Shown: positions 7,269-13,606 of the stretch, piece after piece
Numbering within the stretch: position 1 is the stretch's first letter
How the letters are laid out: each line of letters opens with the position of its first letter
Assembly: GCA_050304855.1 (NCBI GenBank)
Contig: JBNLEI010000158.1
Coordinates: forward strand, 1 to 13,606
Source: Methylomarinum sp050304855
Lineage (GTDB): Bacteria > Pseudomonadota > Gammaproteobacteria > Methylococcales > Methylomonadaceae
Direction: 5' to 3'
Length of the DNA: 13,606 nucleotides
Program-made: the position numbers and the translations under genes
Notes under the pieces: model-generated
What the model saw: the letters and a program-made list of their open reading frames with translations, nothing else
Databases searched by the model: none
Told to the model about the DNA's origin: nothing

Positions 7269-7886
7269 ATGTCTCAAGAAAGCGACAAAGCCCGACAACG
7301 CTACGATCGCATCGCGCCTTGCTTTGACGTTTTGGAAGGCGCTTTGGAAGGTTTATTCTTCAGCCGCTGGCGAAAACAACTTTGGTCGATGGCGCAAGGC
7401 CCGCATATTCTGGAAGTTGGCGTCGGCACCGGCAAAAACTTCCCGCTATACCCGCCGGATTCGCGCGTGACCGCCATCGATTTCAGCCCGAAAATGCTGG
7501 AACAGGCCCGCAAAAAAAAAGAGCGTCGCAATATCAGTGTCGATCTCGAACTGATGGATGTCGAAGCGCTTTCTTATGCCAGTAATAGTTTCGATACCGT
7601 AATCGCCACTTTCGTTTTTTGTTCGGTGCCACGACCGAAAAAAGGGTTACAGGAACTTTACCGAGTCTGCAAACCGGGAGGACAAGTATTGTTATTGGAA
7701 CACGTACTGAGCTCGAATAAAGTAATGGCGGCCATGATGAACACGGTGAATCCGTTGGTAAAATCCTTGGTAGGCGCTAACATCAATCGGCAAACGGTCA
7801 AGAACGTGCAATCCTGTCCTTTCCAGAAAGTTTTGCTCGATCCCGCTAGCGGAGATATGGTCAAGTTGATCCGCGCTATAAAATAA
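7269..7886 (+). CDS. Class I SAM-dependent methyltransferase (UbiE/type 11-like)
   Basis: I start this 205-aa protein at ATG 7269. The longer in-frame ATG (7170) lies inside the Tim44-like gene and adds 33 residues unlike the family. The N-terminus has the Y-D-R-I-A-P-C-F-D motif common to this group. Motif I, which binds SAM, is ILEVGVGTGKNFPLY at about 47-61; the acidic residue after strand 2 is D71 in VTAIDFSPKML. Motif II is FDTVIATFVFCSV and motif III is KPGGQVLLLEHV. The C-terminal GANINRQTVKNVQ segment is seen in small bacterial 'type 11' methyltransferases and the METTL7/TMT1-like thiol methyltransferases. The substrate cannot be read from the sequence; lipids, quinones and thiols are all used by relatives. 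It follows the Tim44-like gene by 62 nt on the same strand, so co-transcription is likely. There is no clear ribosome binding site. Confidence 0.88.
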   Translation: MSQESDKARQRYDRIAPCFDVLEGALEGLFFSRWRKQLWSMAQGPHILEVGVGTGKNFPLYPPDSRVTAIDFSPKMLEQARKKKERRNISVDLELMDVEALSYASNSFDTVIATFVFCSVPRPKKGLQELYRVCKPGGQVLLLEHVLSSNKVMAAMMNTVNPLVKSLVGANINRQTVKNVQSCPFQKVLLDPASGDMVKLIRAIK

Positions 7887-7921
7887 AGGCAGCGCAATAG
7901 ATGGTTTCACGATGCCTTTTT
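7885..7921. terminator. Possible bidirectional intrinsic terminator between convergent genes
   Basis: AAAGGCA (7885-7891) and TGCCTTT (7913-7919) can pair over 7 bp with a 21-nt loop. On the plus strand the stem ends in TTTTT (7917-7921). On the minus strand the partner arm is followed by ATTTTAT. It sits between the methyltransferase stop (it begins inside that stop codon) and the ATPase stop at 7971, where a shared terminator is expected. The long loop and short stem make it a weak example. Confidence 0.4.
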
Positions 7922-7970
7922 AGGTTCTAGATCCAATTTTTCAACAATAGAGCATCGGGGATTATAAGTG

Positions 7971-10868
7971 TTAGCGTTGATCACGAGCAACGAGCCTACG
8001 AGTCATTGCTTTTTCAAGCTCCACCAATGGTAAAACCGAGAAGGCAATGCCCGTGATCCACAGCCAATGATAGCGGCTGATCGCAACGGTACCGAAAAGC
8101 GTGTGCATCACTTCAGTGTAAGTAAAAACCAACTGGAACAAAATTAAAGACACGACCGCCAGCAAGACAAAACGGTTACCGGTCAACCCTTCGAGATTGA
8201 AAATCGATGCTTCGATTTTGCGGGAATTGAACAGATAAAATATCTCGAACATCACCAACGTATTAACCGCTACTGTGCGGGCGTGTTCGATCGTTTCATG
8301 ATGCAAACGTTCCCACATGAATAATCCGAAAGTACCTCCGAGCATGATCAAAGACACAAACACAATACGCCACTTCAATAATGGGGTCAGCAACGGTTCT
8401 CCCGGGCTTCTTGGAGGACGCCTCATAATACCTTTCTCGCTGGGCTCAAATCCCAAAGTTAGGGCCAGCGTAACCGTCGTGATCATATTGACCCATAGAA
8501 TCTGGACCGGCGTGATCGGCAGTTTTTCTCCAATCATTACAGCGAATATGATGACAAGCGCCTCCCCCATGCTGGTGGGCAAGATGAATAAGATGGATTT
8601 TTTAAGATTGTCGTAAACGGTTCTGCCTTCTACGACAGCATGAACTAGCGAAGCAAAATTATCATCGGTCAACACCATTTCCGCCGCTTCTTTGGCCGCC
8701 TCGGTGCCTTTCTTGCCCATCGCAGTACCGACATCGGCACGTTTCAGCGCCGGTGCATCATTAACGCCATCGCCGGTCATCGCGACAATTTGGCCGTTGG
8801 CCTGCATAGCCGAAACCAAACGCAATTTATGTTCAGGACTGGAACGAGCAAAAATATTGATTCGCTCGACCGCCTGTTTTAAATCCGCATCGGATAAGAT
8901 TTCGATATCATGACCCGAAAGTACTTCGCCTTCTTCCGAGGACAGTCCTAATTGAGCTCCGATGGCCGCTGCCGTATCGGCATGGTCGCCGGTAATCATT
9001 TTGATCGTGATCCCGGCATCTTGGCATTGCCGCACCGCCGCCACCGCTTCTGGGCGGGGAGGGTCGATCATACCGACAATTCCGAGCAGCGTCAGTCCGG
9101 TTTCCAAATCGTCAAATATGAGATTGCGCTGATGATCTCTATCGGTCTGCATTGCTATTGCCAGCAATCGCTGTCCTTTTTGCGCCATGGTTTGCATCCG
9201 CTCCAGCCAATAGCTGCGCTTGAGCAACGTGTCCTCACCGTTGCTCCGTTGTTTAGTGCACATGTCCAATAAACGTTCCGGTGCACCTTTAACATAAGTG
9301 AAACCGTGACCGGCGTGATCATGATGCAATGTCGCCATGAAACGATGTTCCGATTCGAACGGAATGACGTCGGTACGTGGCCACTTCTCCCTCTCCAGAT
9401 GGGGCTCCAAGCCGGCTTTCAATGCCATGGATTGAAGAGCGCCTTCGGTGGGATCGCCGTGCAAAAGCCAAATGCCTTTTTCATCTTGCAATGTGGCGTC
9501 ATTGCACAGTAAAGCGGCTCTTGCCAGCTCTTCCAAAGCTGGATATTGTTCAGAATCGATATCTTGTTGTTGCAGTTGAAAACTGCCGTGCGGATTGTAA
9601 CCGACACCGCTGACTTCAAATTGCTGATCAGCGGTTAATACCGAACTGACAGTCATTTCGTTGCGGGTCAGCGTACCGGTCTTATCGGAACAAATCACTG
9701 TCACCGAACCCAACGTTTCGACGGCGGGTAATCGGCGTATGATGGCGTGACGCTTAGCCATTCGTTGGACACCGATGGCCATCGTAATGGTCATGATGGC
9801 TGGTAACCCTTCAGGAATGGCGGCAACTGCCAATCCCACCGCGGCCATAAACATGTCGGTCAGACCGAAGTTACGCAGGAAGAAACCGACCAGAAAAGTG
9901 ATGAGTGCGAGTAGTATTATCGTCGCTGTGAGCCATCGGCCGAATTGCGCCAGTTGCTTCAACAACGGGGTCGTCAGTTTCTCCACTTTGGACACCAATG
10001 CACTAATTAGGCCTATTTCCGTCTCAATGCCGGTCGCGACAACAACGCCGGCTGCCTGACCGCTAACCACCAGCGTACCGGAATAAACCATGCAGGTGCG
10101 ATCGGCCAGTTCTGCCAACTGTTCCACCGGTCCAACCTGTTTATCGACCGGCATCGACTCCCCCGTTAATACTGCTTCCTGTACCCGGAAATTCTTGCAT
10201 TTCAACAATCGCAAATCAGCTGGCACTTTATCACCCGAATGCAACGAAACGATGTCCCCTGGCACTAAATGTTCGGCCGGAATAACGCTTTGCTTGCGCT
10301 CCCGGACGACAGTCGCCTGCGGCGACAACATTTCACGTATCGCGCGCAGTGCGCCTTCCGCTTTACCTTCCTGGATAAATCCGATCAACGCATTGATAAA
10401 CACCACGCCGAAAATCACAGCCGTGTCGACCTCGTGCCCCAAAAAATAGGTAACAACGGCGGTCACCAACAAAACATAAACCAATAGATTGTGGAATTGC
10501 TCGAGAAAACGCAGAACCGCACTTCGGGATTTAGCCGCCGGTAAGCAATTTAAGCCATACTGGCGTCGCCGATTTAAAACCTCGGTTTCATCAAGTCCTT
10601 CCGATGAGGCATCCAGCTTGTCCAGCACCTGATCAACATTCTGGCTATGCCAAGTCGTAGTCGCCCGGCCCTGCGAGTTTTGATGACTTCTCGCTTGATG
10701 CCATTGCAAGAAATGCCAAGTCGCCCATGCGGAAACGATACCCAGGACAATGGCAAACGCGACTACCAACCACGGCCAAATATGGGCTTGGGAACAATAG
10801 TTATAAAGAAAATTCAGGATGTTCCTCAACGTCAACGTATCACTCCGATAACTAAGGTTATGCCGCAT
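7971..10868 (-). CDS. P2-type cation-transporting ATPase with extra N-terminal membrane helix
   Basis: This 965-aa pump uses ATP through an aspartyl-phosphate intermediate. An added hydrophobic helix lies at about 31-55, then a His-containing linker (H52, H57, H62, H74), then the usual cation-ATPase N-terminal domain from about 73. Core motifs are TGES at 235-238, PEGLP in M4 (E353), the phosphorylated D395 in SDKTGTLT, KGAPE, MITGDH, and GDGVNDAP with D700 and D704. Ten canonical membrane helices are visible, the last ending near LPLVELEKAM. M5 has SMGEAL with E769, matching SERCA E771; S766 replaces SERCA N768. M6 reads VNMITT, keeping N794 but with T798 where SERCA has Asp800. There is no CPC or HMA motif, so it is not a heavy-metal P1B pump. 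The cation (Ca2+, Na+, Mn2+ or other) is open. ATG 10868 has no ribosome binding site; TTG 10835 (residue 12), with GGAG 7 nt upstream, is a good alternative start. Confidence 0.92.
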   Translation of the reverse strand: MRHNLSYRSDTLTLRNILNFLYNYCSQAHIWPWLVVAFAIVLGIVSAWATWHFLQWHQARSHQNSQGRATTTWHSQNVDQVLDKLDASSEGLDETEVLNRRRQYGLNCLPAAKSRSAVLRFLEQFHNLLVYVLLVTAVVTYFLGHEVDTAVIFGVVFINALIGFIQEGKAEGALRAIREMLSPQATVVRERKQSVIPAEHLVPGDIVSLHSGDKVPADLRLLKCKNFRVQEAVLTGESMPVDKQVGPVEQLAELADRTCMVYSGTLVVSGQAAGVVVATGIETEIGLISALVSKVEKLTTPLLKQLAQFGRWLTATIILLALITFLVGFFLRNFGLTDMFMAAVGLAVAAIPEGLPAIMTITMAIGVQRMAKRHAIIRRLPAVETLGSVTVICSDKTGTLTRNEMTVSSVLTADQQFEVSGVGYNPHGSFQLQQQDIDSEQYPALEELARAALLCNDATLQDEKGIWLLHGDPTEGALQSMALKAGLEPHLEREKWPRTDVIPFESEHRFMATLHHDHAGHGFTYVKGAPERLLDMCTKQRSNGEDTLLKRSYWLERMQTMAQKGQRLLAIAMQTDRDHQRNLIFDDLETGLTLLGIVGMIDPPRPEAVAAVRQCQDAGITIKMITGDHADTAAAIGAQLGLSSEEGEVLSGHDIEILSDADLKQAVERINIFARSSPEHKLRLVSAMQANGQIVAMTGDGVNDAPALKRADVGTAMGKKGTEAAKEAAEMVLTDDNFASLVHAVVEGRTVYDNLKKSILFILPTSMGEALVIIFAVMIGEKLPITPVQILWVNMITTVTLALTLGFEPSEKGIMRRPPRSPGEPLLTPLLKWRIVFVSLIMLGGTFGLFMWERLHHETIEHARTVAVNTLVMFEIFYLFNSRKIEASIFNLEGLTGNRFVLLAVVSLILFQLVFTYTEVMHTLFGTVAISRYHWLWITGIAFSVLPLVELEKAMTRRLVARDQR
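10843..10846 (-). promoter_or_regulatory. Ribosome binding site favouring a TTG start for the P-type ATPase
   Basis: The minus strand reads GGAG here, 7 nt before an in-frame TTG at 10835-10833. The ATG at 10868 has no such sequence upstream. If this site is used, the protein loses its first 11 residues but keeps the extra N-terminal helix. Confidence 0.4.
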
Positions 10869-10899
10869 CAGTCACGTAAACTACCAACAAATTAACGCT

Positions 10900-10909
10900 A
10901 AAGCGCTTT
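10900..10909. repeat. 10-bp palindrome AAAGCGCTTT upstream of the P-type ATPase
   Basis: AAAGCGCTTT is a perfect palindrome 31 nt upstream of ATG 10868, inside the 184-bp gap between the ATPase gene and cbpM. The location would suit an operator or a small 5'-leader hairpin. I found no convincing -35/-10 pair on the minus strand here. A 12-bp near-neighbour palindrome, GATGCCAGCATC, lies at 10943-10954. Neither is a known operator to me, and both could be chance. Confidence 0.25.
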
Positions 10910-11052
10910 CGGTTCGGTTTGCAAAGTAAAGCTTATCACCTTGATGCCAGCATCCAATCGGCAACGATATCGACTACCAAGCCGAATTTGAATCAGGGAA
11001 AATCGGGCAAGGCTTTAGTGAGTCAGAAATCGAATGCTGAGAAATGCTCCGC

Positions 11053-11373
11053 TCAATCCTCTGGCCTGCCTTCCAGTGCGGCCAAGCGGGCGCGCAAGTT
11101 GTCGATTTCTTCCAGCAACTCCAGCGCCAAAGCGGTACCCGGCAAGTTGATCCCTAAATCCTGTTGCAATCTCTGTACGGCAAGCGCACGCTTCAGATTT
11201 TCGCCGCTAAAACGCCACTCTGAAATGTCCTTACCTTGCGGTTCTAAAATACCTTCGTCGACCAAAGCGATAACCCATTCGGCATGAACCGAACAAGCCC
11301 TGCTCAAATCACCAAGTGTAAACTCGGTTTCTTCCAAAACAATGCCTTGTAACACATAATTTTTCTCGGCCAT
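11053..11373 (-). CDS. cbpM: Chaperone modulator CbpM
   Basis: This 106-aa protein is the specific partner and inhibitor of the co-chaperone CbpA; in E. coli CbpM binds the CbpA J-domain and limits its DnaK stimulation and DNA binding. The N-terminal half resembles a MerR-type winged helix: FTLGDLSRACSVHAEWVIAL, followed by V-D-E-G-I-L-E-P-Q-G, and WRFSGENLKRALAVQRLQ. The C-terminal part has the E-L-L-E-E-I-D-N-L-R-A-R-L helix typical of CbpM. Length matches the family (about 100 aa). ATG 11373 follows the cbpA stop directly (TAA/ATG, no gap) with a GGGGG a few bases upstream, so translation is probably coupled and keeps the two proteins in fixed ratio. In E. coli the order is the same. Confidence 0.93.
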   Translation of the reverse strand: MAEKNYVLQGIVLEETEFTLGDLSRACSVHAEWVIALVDEGILEPQGKDISEWRFSGENLKRALAVQRLQQDLGINLPGTALALELLEEIDNLRARLAALEGRPED

Positions 11374-12321
11374 TTAAACCCCCAGCCGCGAACGCGGATT
11401 GAATCCTAATTCTTGCTGCATTTCTCGGTAAAAATTTTTTGCTTGCTCGCTGTCGGGCGCTGGCAAAGCGATTTGCAGAATCACAAAAAGGTCTCCCGGC
11501 GGCTTTCCAGGTATTCCCCGGCCTTTCAACCGTAGTTTTTTACCTGACAATGTACCAGGCGGAATTTTCAGATCGACAGTCCCATTAGGGGTAGGCGATT
11601 TGACCGACGCACCCAACGCCAGCTCCCAAGGGGTCACAGGCAAATCCAACAAAACGTCTTTACCGTCTACCCGATAAAAACGATGGGGATTGAATTCAAC
11701 CTGCAAGTAGAGATCGCCGGACTTCCCACGGCCGGCTCCGGCACCGCCCTGTCCGGCCAAACGGATATGCTGGCCCTGGTGTATGCCTTTAGGAATATGC
11801 ACATTCAGCGTTCGTGTTTTGATTTGCGGTCGTCCGTCTTTTCCCAACACGGTATTGCGTAAACTGATATTGCGTGTAGCGCCGTAAAAAGCATCTTCTA
11901 AATCGATGGTTATTTTGGCAAATGTATCTTCGCCTCGTTCATGATAATTCGGCGCGGTATGGAAACTGCGCCCAAAAATACCACTGCCGAATAACGATTC
12001 GAAAAAATCGCTGAATTGCGAAGCATCGGCGCCGGTAAATCCTCCGCTATGAAATTCAAATCCTTTGTTCCAGTCAGGCGGCGGCCTGAATTCCTGACCC
12101 GCTTTCCAATTGGCCCCCAAGCGGTCGTAGGCGGCCCGCTTTTCCGGATCTTTCAAAACTTCATAGGCTTCGCCGACTTCTTTAAAATGTGCTTCGGCGT
12201 CCGGTTCTTTGCTCACATCAGGATGATATTTGCGTGCCAGTTTGCGGTAAGCCCGTTTGATTTCGTCCTTAGTGGCGTCGCGGCTCACGCCCATGATTTT
12301 GTAATAGTCTTTAAATTCCAT
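11374..12321 (-). CDS. cbpA: DnaJ-class co-chaperone, curved-DNA-binding protein CbpA
   Basis: This 315-aa J-domain protein stimulates DnaK and, in E. coli, also binds curved DNA in the nucleoid. The J-domain covers residues 5-70 (DYYKIMGVSRDATKDEIKRA) with the HPD motif at 33-35. A Gly/Phe-containing linker follows (FHSGGFTGADASQF, LFGSGIFGRSF). Next are the two beta-rich C-terminal substrate-binding domains (LEDAFYGATRNISL, GQHIRLAGQGGAG, PVTPWELALGASV, GKKLRLKGRGIPGK) and a short dimerisation helix near the C-terminus. The cysteine zinc-finger repeats of DnaJ are absent, which separates CbpA from DnaJ. The length is close to E. coli CbpA (306 aa). ATG 12321 is preceded by AAGG about 8 nt upstream. 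cbpM follows without a gap, and a periplasmic protease gene is divergent across 350 bp. Confidence 0.95.
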   Translation of the reverse strand: MEFKDYYKIMGVSRDATKDEIKRAYRKLARKYHPDVSKEPDAEAHFKEVGEAYEVLKDPEKRAAYDRLGANWKAGQEFRPPPDWNKGFEFHSGGFTGADASQFSDFFESLFGSGIFGRSFHTAPNYHERGEDTFAKITIDLEDAFYGATRNISLRNTVLGKDGRPQIKTRTLNVHIPKGIHQGQHIRLAGQGGAGAGRGKSGDLYLQVEFNPHRFYRVDGKDVLLDLPVTPWELALGASVKSPTPNGTVDLKIPPGTLSGKKLRLKGRGIPGKPPGDLFVILQIALPAPDSEQAKNFYREMQQELGFNPRSRLGV

Positions 12322-12671
12322 TAACGAAACCTTATATTTAAAAAAAGGTTATGGGAGAGTTTAAATCAATCTACGGTAGCCTGCATTGTTTGCTTGGCTG
12401 TGCGGCTAATTCGATTGCGGCGGTTGATGCTCTTAAAACACGCATGATAATCCGCCGAGGCGATTTTGAACCGATTTCCATTGCCGATATCAAACTTCGT
12501 TATAAGGCGGTTTCAGGGACTTCTAGCATTGCAATCATATTTAAGGAAAGCCAACATGTGTAAAAAAACAAATCCCTGGAACTCGAAAAACCGAAAAATT
12601 TCCTATAGAAAAACATAAACCGTTTTCAACAACACTTTTTACCGACATTTTGCATTTAAATAGAGGTTATT
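12322..12671. other. 350-bp divergent intergenic region between cbpA and the HtrA-family protease
   Basis: This AT-rich gap must carry promoters for both flanking genes. The right part (12578-12605) holds a sigma-E-like promoter for the protease. A 70-codon open frame runs at 12351-12563 on the plus strand, with AAGG just before its ATG. Its product (starts MGEFKSIYGSL, ends FKESQHV) has no signal peptide and resembles nothing I know. It fills most of the expected promoter zone, so I do not call it a gene. No clear terminator, RNA gene or repeat is seen. The minus-strand stretch near 12345-12355 has a CTCCCATAA that recalls a sigma-32 -10 element, but no matching -35 was found. Confidence 0.5.
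12578..12605 (+). promoter_or_regulatory. Sigma-E-like promoter upstream of the HtrA-family protease
   Basis: GGAACTC (12578-12584) matches six of seven bases of the E. coli sigma-E -35 element GGAACTT. After a 16-nt A-rich spacer, TCCTA (12601-12605) fits the TCnnA -10 pattern. A start near 12611 would give a leader of about 60 nt to ATG 12672. E. coli degP is a classic sigma-E target, so the location fits the gene. The call is by eye; the spacer length and flanking A-run also fit, but no score was computed. Confidence 0.55.
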
Positions 12672-13606
12672 ATGTCACCCATATATCGACTCTTACTTCT
12701 GAGCCTGGCGCTCGGCATCGGCTTTACCGCACAAGCGGCTTTACCGGCTTTTGACAGTAGCGGTAGAGCGGTGCCTTCGATCGCCCCCATGCTGAAAAAA
12801 GTCAACCCGGCCGTCGTCAATATATCGACTTTTTCCACCCGCGAGGCCTATAACCCTTTACTTAATGACCCTTTTTTCCGACATTTCTTTCAAATCCCGG
12901 AACAACCACGCTACAAGCCTAAAAGACAACAGCAAAGCGCCGGTTCGGGGGTTATCGTCGACAAAGACAAAGGCTTGGTCATTACCAATTTTCACGTCAT
13001 CAACAATGCCGACGAGGTCTATGTTTCGTTGATCGATGGCCGCGACTTCAAAGCCAAAGTCGTGGGTGAAGACCGTGAGTTGGATATTGCGGTATTAAAA
13101 ATCAAAGATGAAAACCTGACCGAAGTCAAAATCGGACGTTCCGATCAACTTGAAGTCGGCGACTTTGTCGTCGCCATCGGCAACCCGTTCGGCCTCGGTC
13201 AAACGGTCACCACCGGCGTGGTCAGCGCATTGGGGCGTTCCGGCCTGGGTATCGAAGGTTATGAAAACTTCATCCAGACCGACGCCTCGATCAACCCAGG
13301 AAATTCCGGCGGCGCGCTGGTCGATCTCCAAGGTCAGTTAATCGGTATTAACACCGCAATTATTGCTCCATCCGGCGGCAACATCGGCATCGGCTTCGCA
13401 ATTCCAATCGATATGGTGAAAGCTAGCATGGCGCAAATTCTGGAACATGGTGAAGTCAGGCGTGGCCTAATCGGTGTCAATATCCAAGACATTACTTCAG
13501 AGCTGCGTAAGGCTTTTAACTTGAAACACGGTCAGCAAGGCGTTTTAGTCACTGGCGTAATAAAAGACTCTTCGGCAGAAAAAGCCGGCCTGCAGGCAGG
13601 CGATGT
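12672..13606 (+). CDS. degQ: Do/HtrA-family periplasmic serine protease, DegQ-like (3' part outside window)
   Basis: The first 311 codons are present; the frame is open to the right edge. A signal peptide covers residues 1-23 (MSPIYRLLLLSLALGIGFTA, cleavage after AQA), so the protein acts in the periplasm, degrading or refolding damaged envelope proteins. The trypsin-like domain carries H108 (TNFHVINNADEV), D138 (ELDIAVLKI) and S212 (NPGNSGGALVDL), the complete catalytic triad. The first PDZ domain begins near residue 262 (RRGLIGVNIQDI) and is cut at about AGLQAGD. The loop between the leader and SAGSGVIV is short and lacks the long Gln/Gly-rich, Cys-containing LA loop of E. coli DegP, so DegQ (or MucD) is the nearer type. 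The symbol is therefore tentative. AGAGG at 12662-12666 lies 5 nt before the ATG. The likely upstream promoter is sigma-E-like, which would tie it to envelope stress. Confidence 0.95.
   Translation, partial: MSPIYRLLLLSLALGIGFTAQAALPAFDSSGRAVPSIAPMLKKVNPAVVNISTFSTREAYNPLLNDPFFRHFFQIPEQPRYKPKRQQQSAGSGVIVDKDKGLVITNFHVINNADEVYVSLIDGRDFKAKVVGEDRELDIAVLKIKDENLTEVKIGRSDQLEVGDFVVAIGNPFGLGQTVTTGVVSALGRSGLGIEGYENFIQTDASINPGNSGGALVDLQGQLIGINTAIIAPSGGNIGIGFAIPIDMVKASMAQILEHGEVRRGLIGVNIQDITSELRKAFNLKHGQQGVLVTGVIKDSSAEKAGLQAGD

Noticed and set aside
7971..10868. Copper or zinc (P1B) exporter ATPase that would complement the efflux operon
   Set aside because: The protein has no N-terminal HMA CxxC domain and no CPC-type motif in M4; M4 carries PEGLP, as in P2-type pumps.
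10919..11287. Open frame of 122 codons on the plus strand
   Set aside because: Most of it is antisense to cbpM, and its product is a Ser/Lys/Ala-rich shadow.
12345..12380. Sigma-32 heat-shock promoter for cbpA on the minus strand
   Set aside because: A CTCCCATAA resembles the -10 element, but nothing close to CTTGAA is found at the right distance upstream.
12452..12461. CGCC-GA-GGCG hairpin followed by TTTT as a terminator
   Set aside because: The loop would be only 2 nt and no gene ends just before it.
1..13606. Defence island, CRISPR array, mobile element or biosynthetic cluster
   Set aside because: No direct-repeat arrays, transposase, integrase, nuclease or synthase genes were seen. 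All large genes have ordinary transport or protein quality-control identities.

Overview
The window looks like chromosomal DNA of a gammaproteobacterium. The DegP/DegQ protease, the CbpA/CbpM pair, the Tim44-like protein and the CzcCBA-type pump all have their usual proteobacterial form. The flavour of several proteins, especially the small secreted protein ahead of the pump, reminds me of methanotrophs (Methylococcales). That is an impression from memory, not a result. I see no rRNA, tRNA, CRISPR array, insertion sequence, integrase or phage gene.

Layout. (1) Positions 1-6138, minus strand: a metal-efflux operon. In transcription order it holds a 134-aa secreted protein of unknown function, a TolC-family outer-membrane factor (CzcC-like), a periplasmic adaptor (CzcB-like), an RND permease (CzcA-like) and a DUF3240 gene cut by the left edge. 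The last four are tightly coupled by ATGA overlaps or a direct TAA/ATG junction. (2) 6247-7886, plus strand: a membrane protein with a Tim44-like domain, then a small SAM-dependent methyltransferase. A possible bidirectional terminator follows. (3) 7971-10868, minus strand: a large P2-type cation ATPase with an extra N-terminal membrane segment and an altered ion-site residue in M6. (4) 11053-12321, minus strand: cbpA and cbpM, a DnaJ-type co-chaperone and its modulator, joined TAA/ATG. (5) 12672-13606, plus strand: the first 311 codons of a Do/HtrA periplasmic serine protease, DegQ-like. It lies divergent from cbpA across 350 bp that contain a good match to a sigma-E-type promoter.

How the genes work together. 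The pump genes would build one envelope-spanning tripartite exporter of metal cations, with the secreted protein and the DUF3240 protein as accessory parts. The ATPase is a second, independent cation transporter, not of the P1B heavy-metal type. CbpA/CbpM (cytoplasm, nucleoid) and DegQ (periplasm) are both protein-quality-control functions and share a divergent intergenic region.

I did not find a clear, wholly new multi-gene system. The most unusual items are the secreted His-containing protein heading the pump operon, the DUF3240 gene fused to the pump by overlap, the extra N-terminal helix and the M6 substitution in the P-type ATPase, and the sigma-E-like promoter before the protease.
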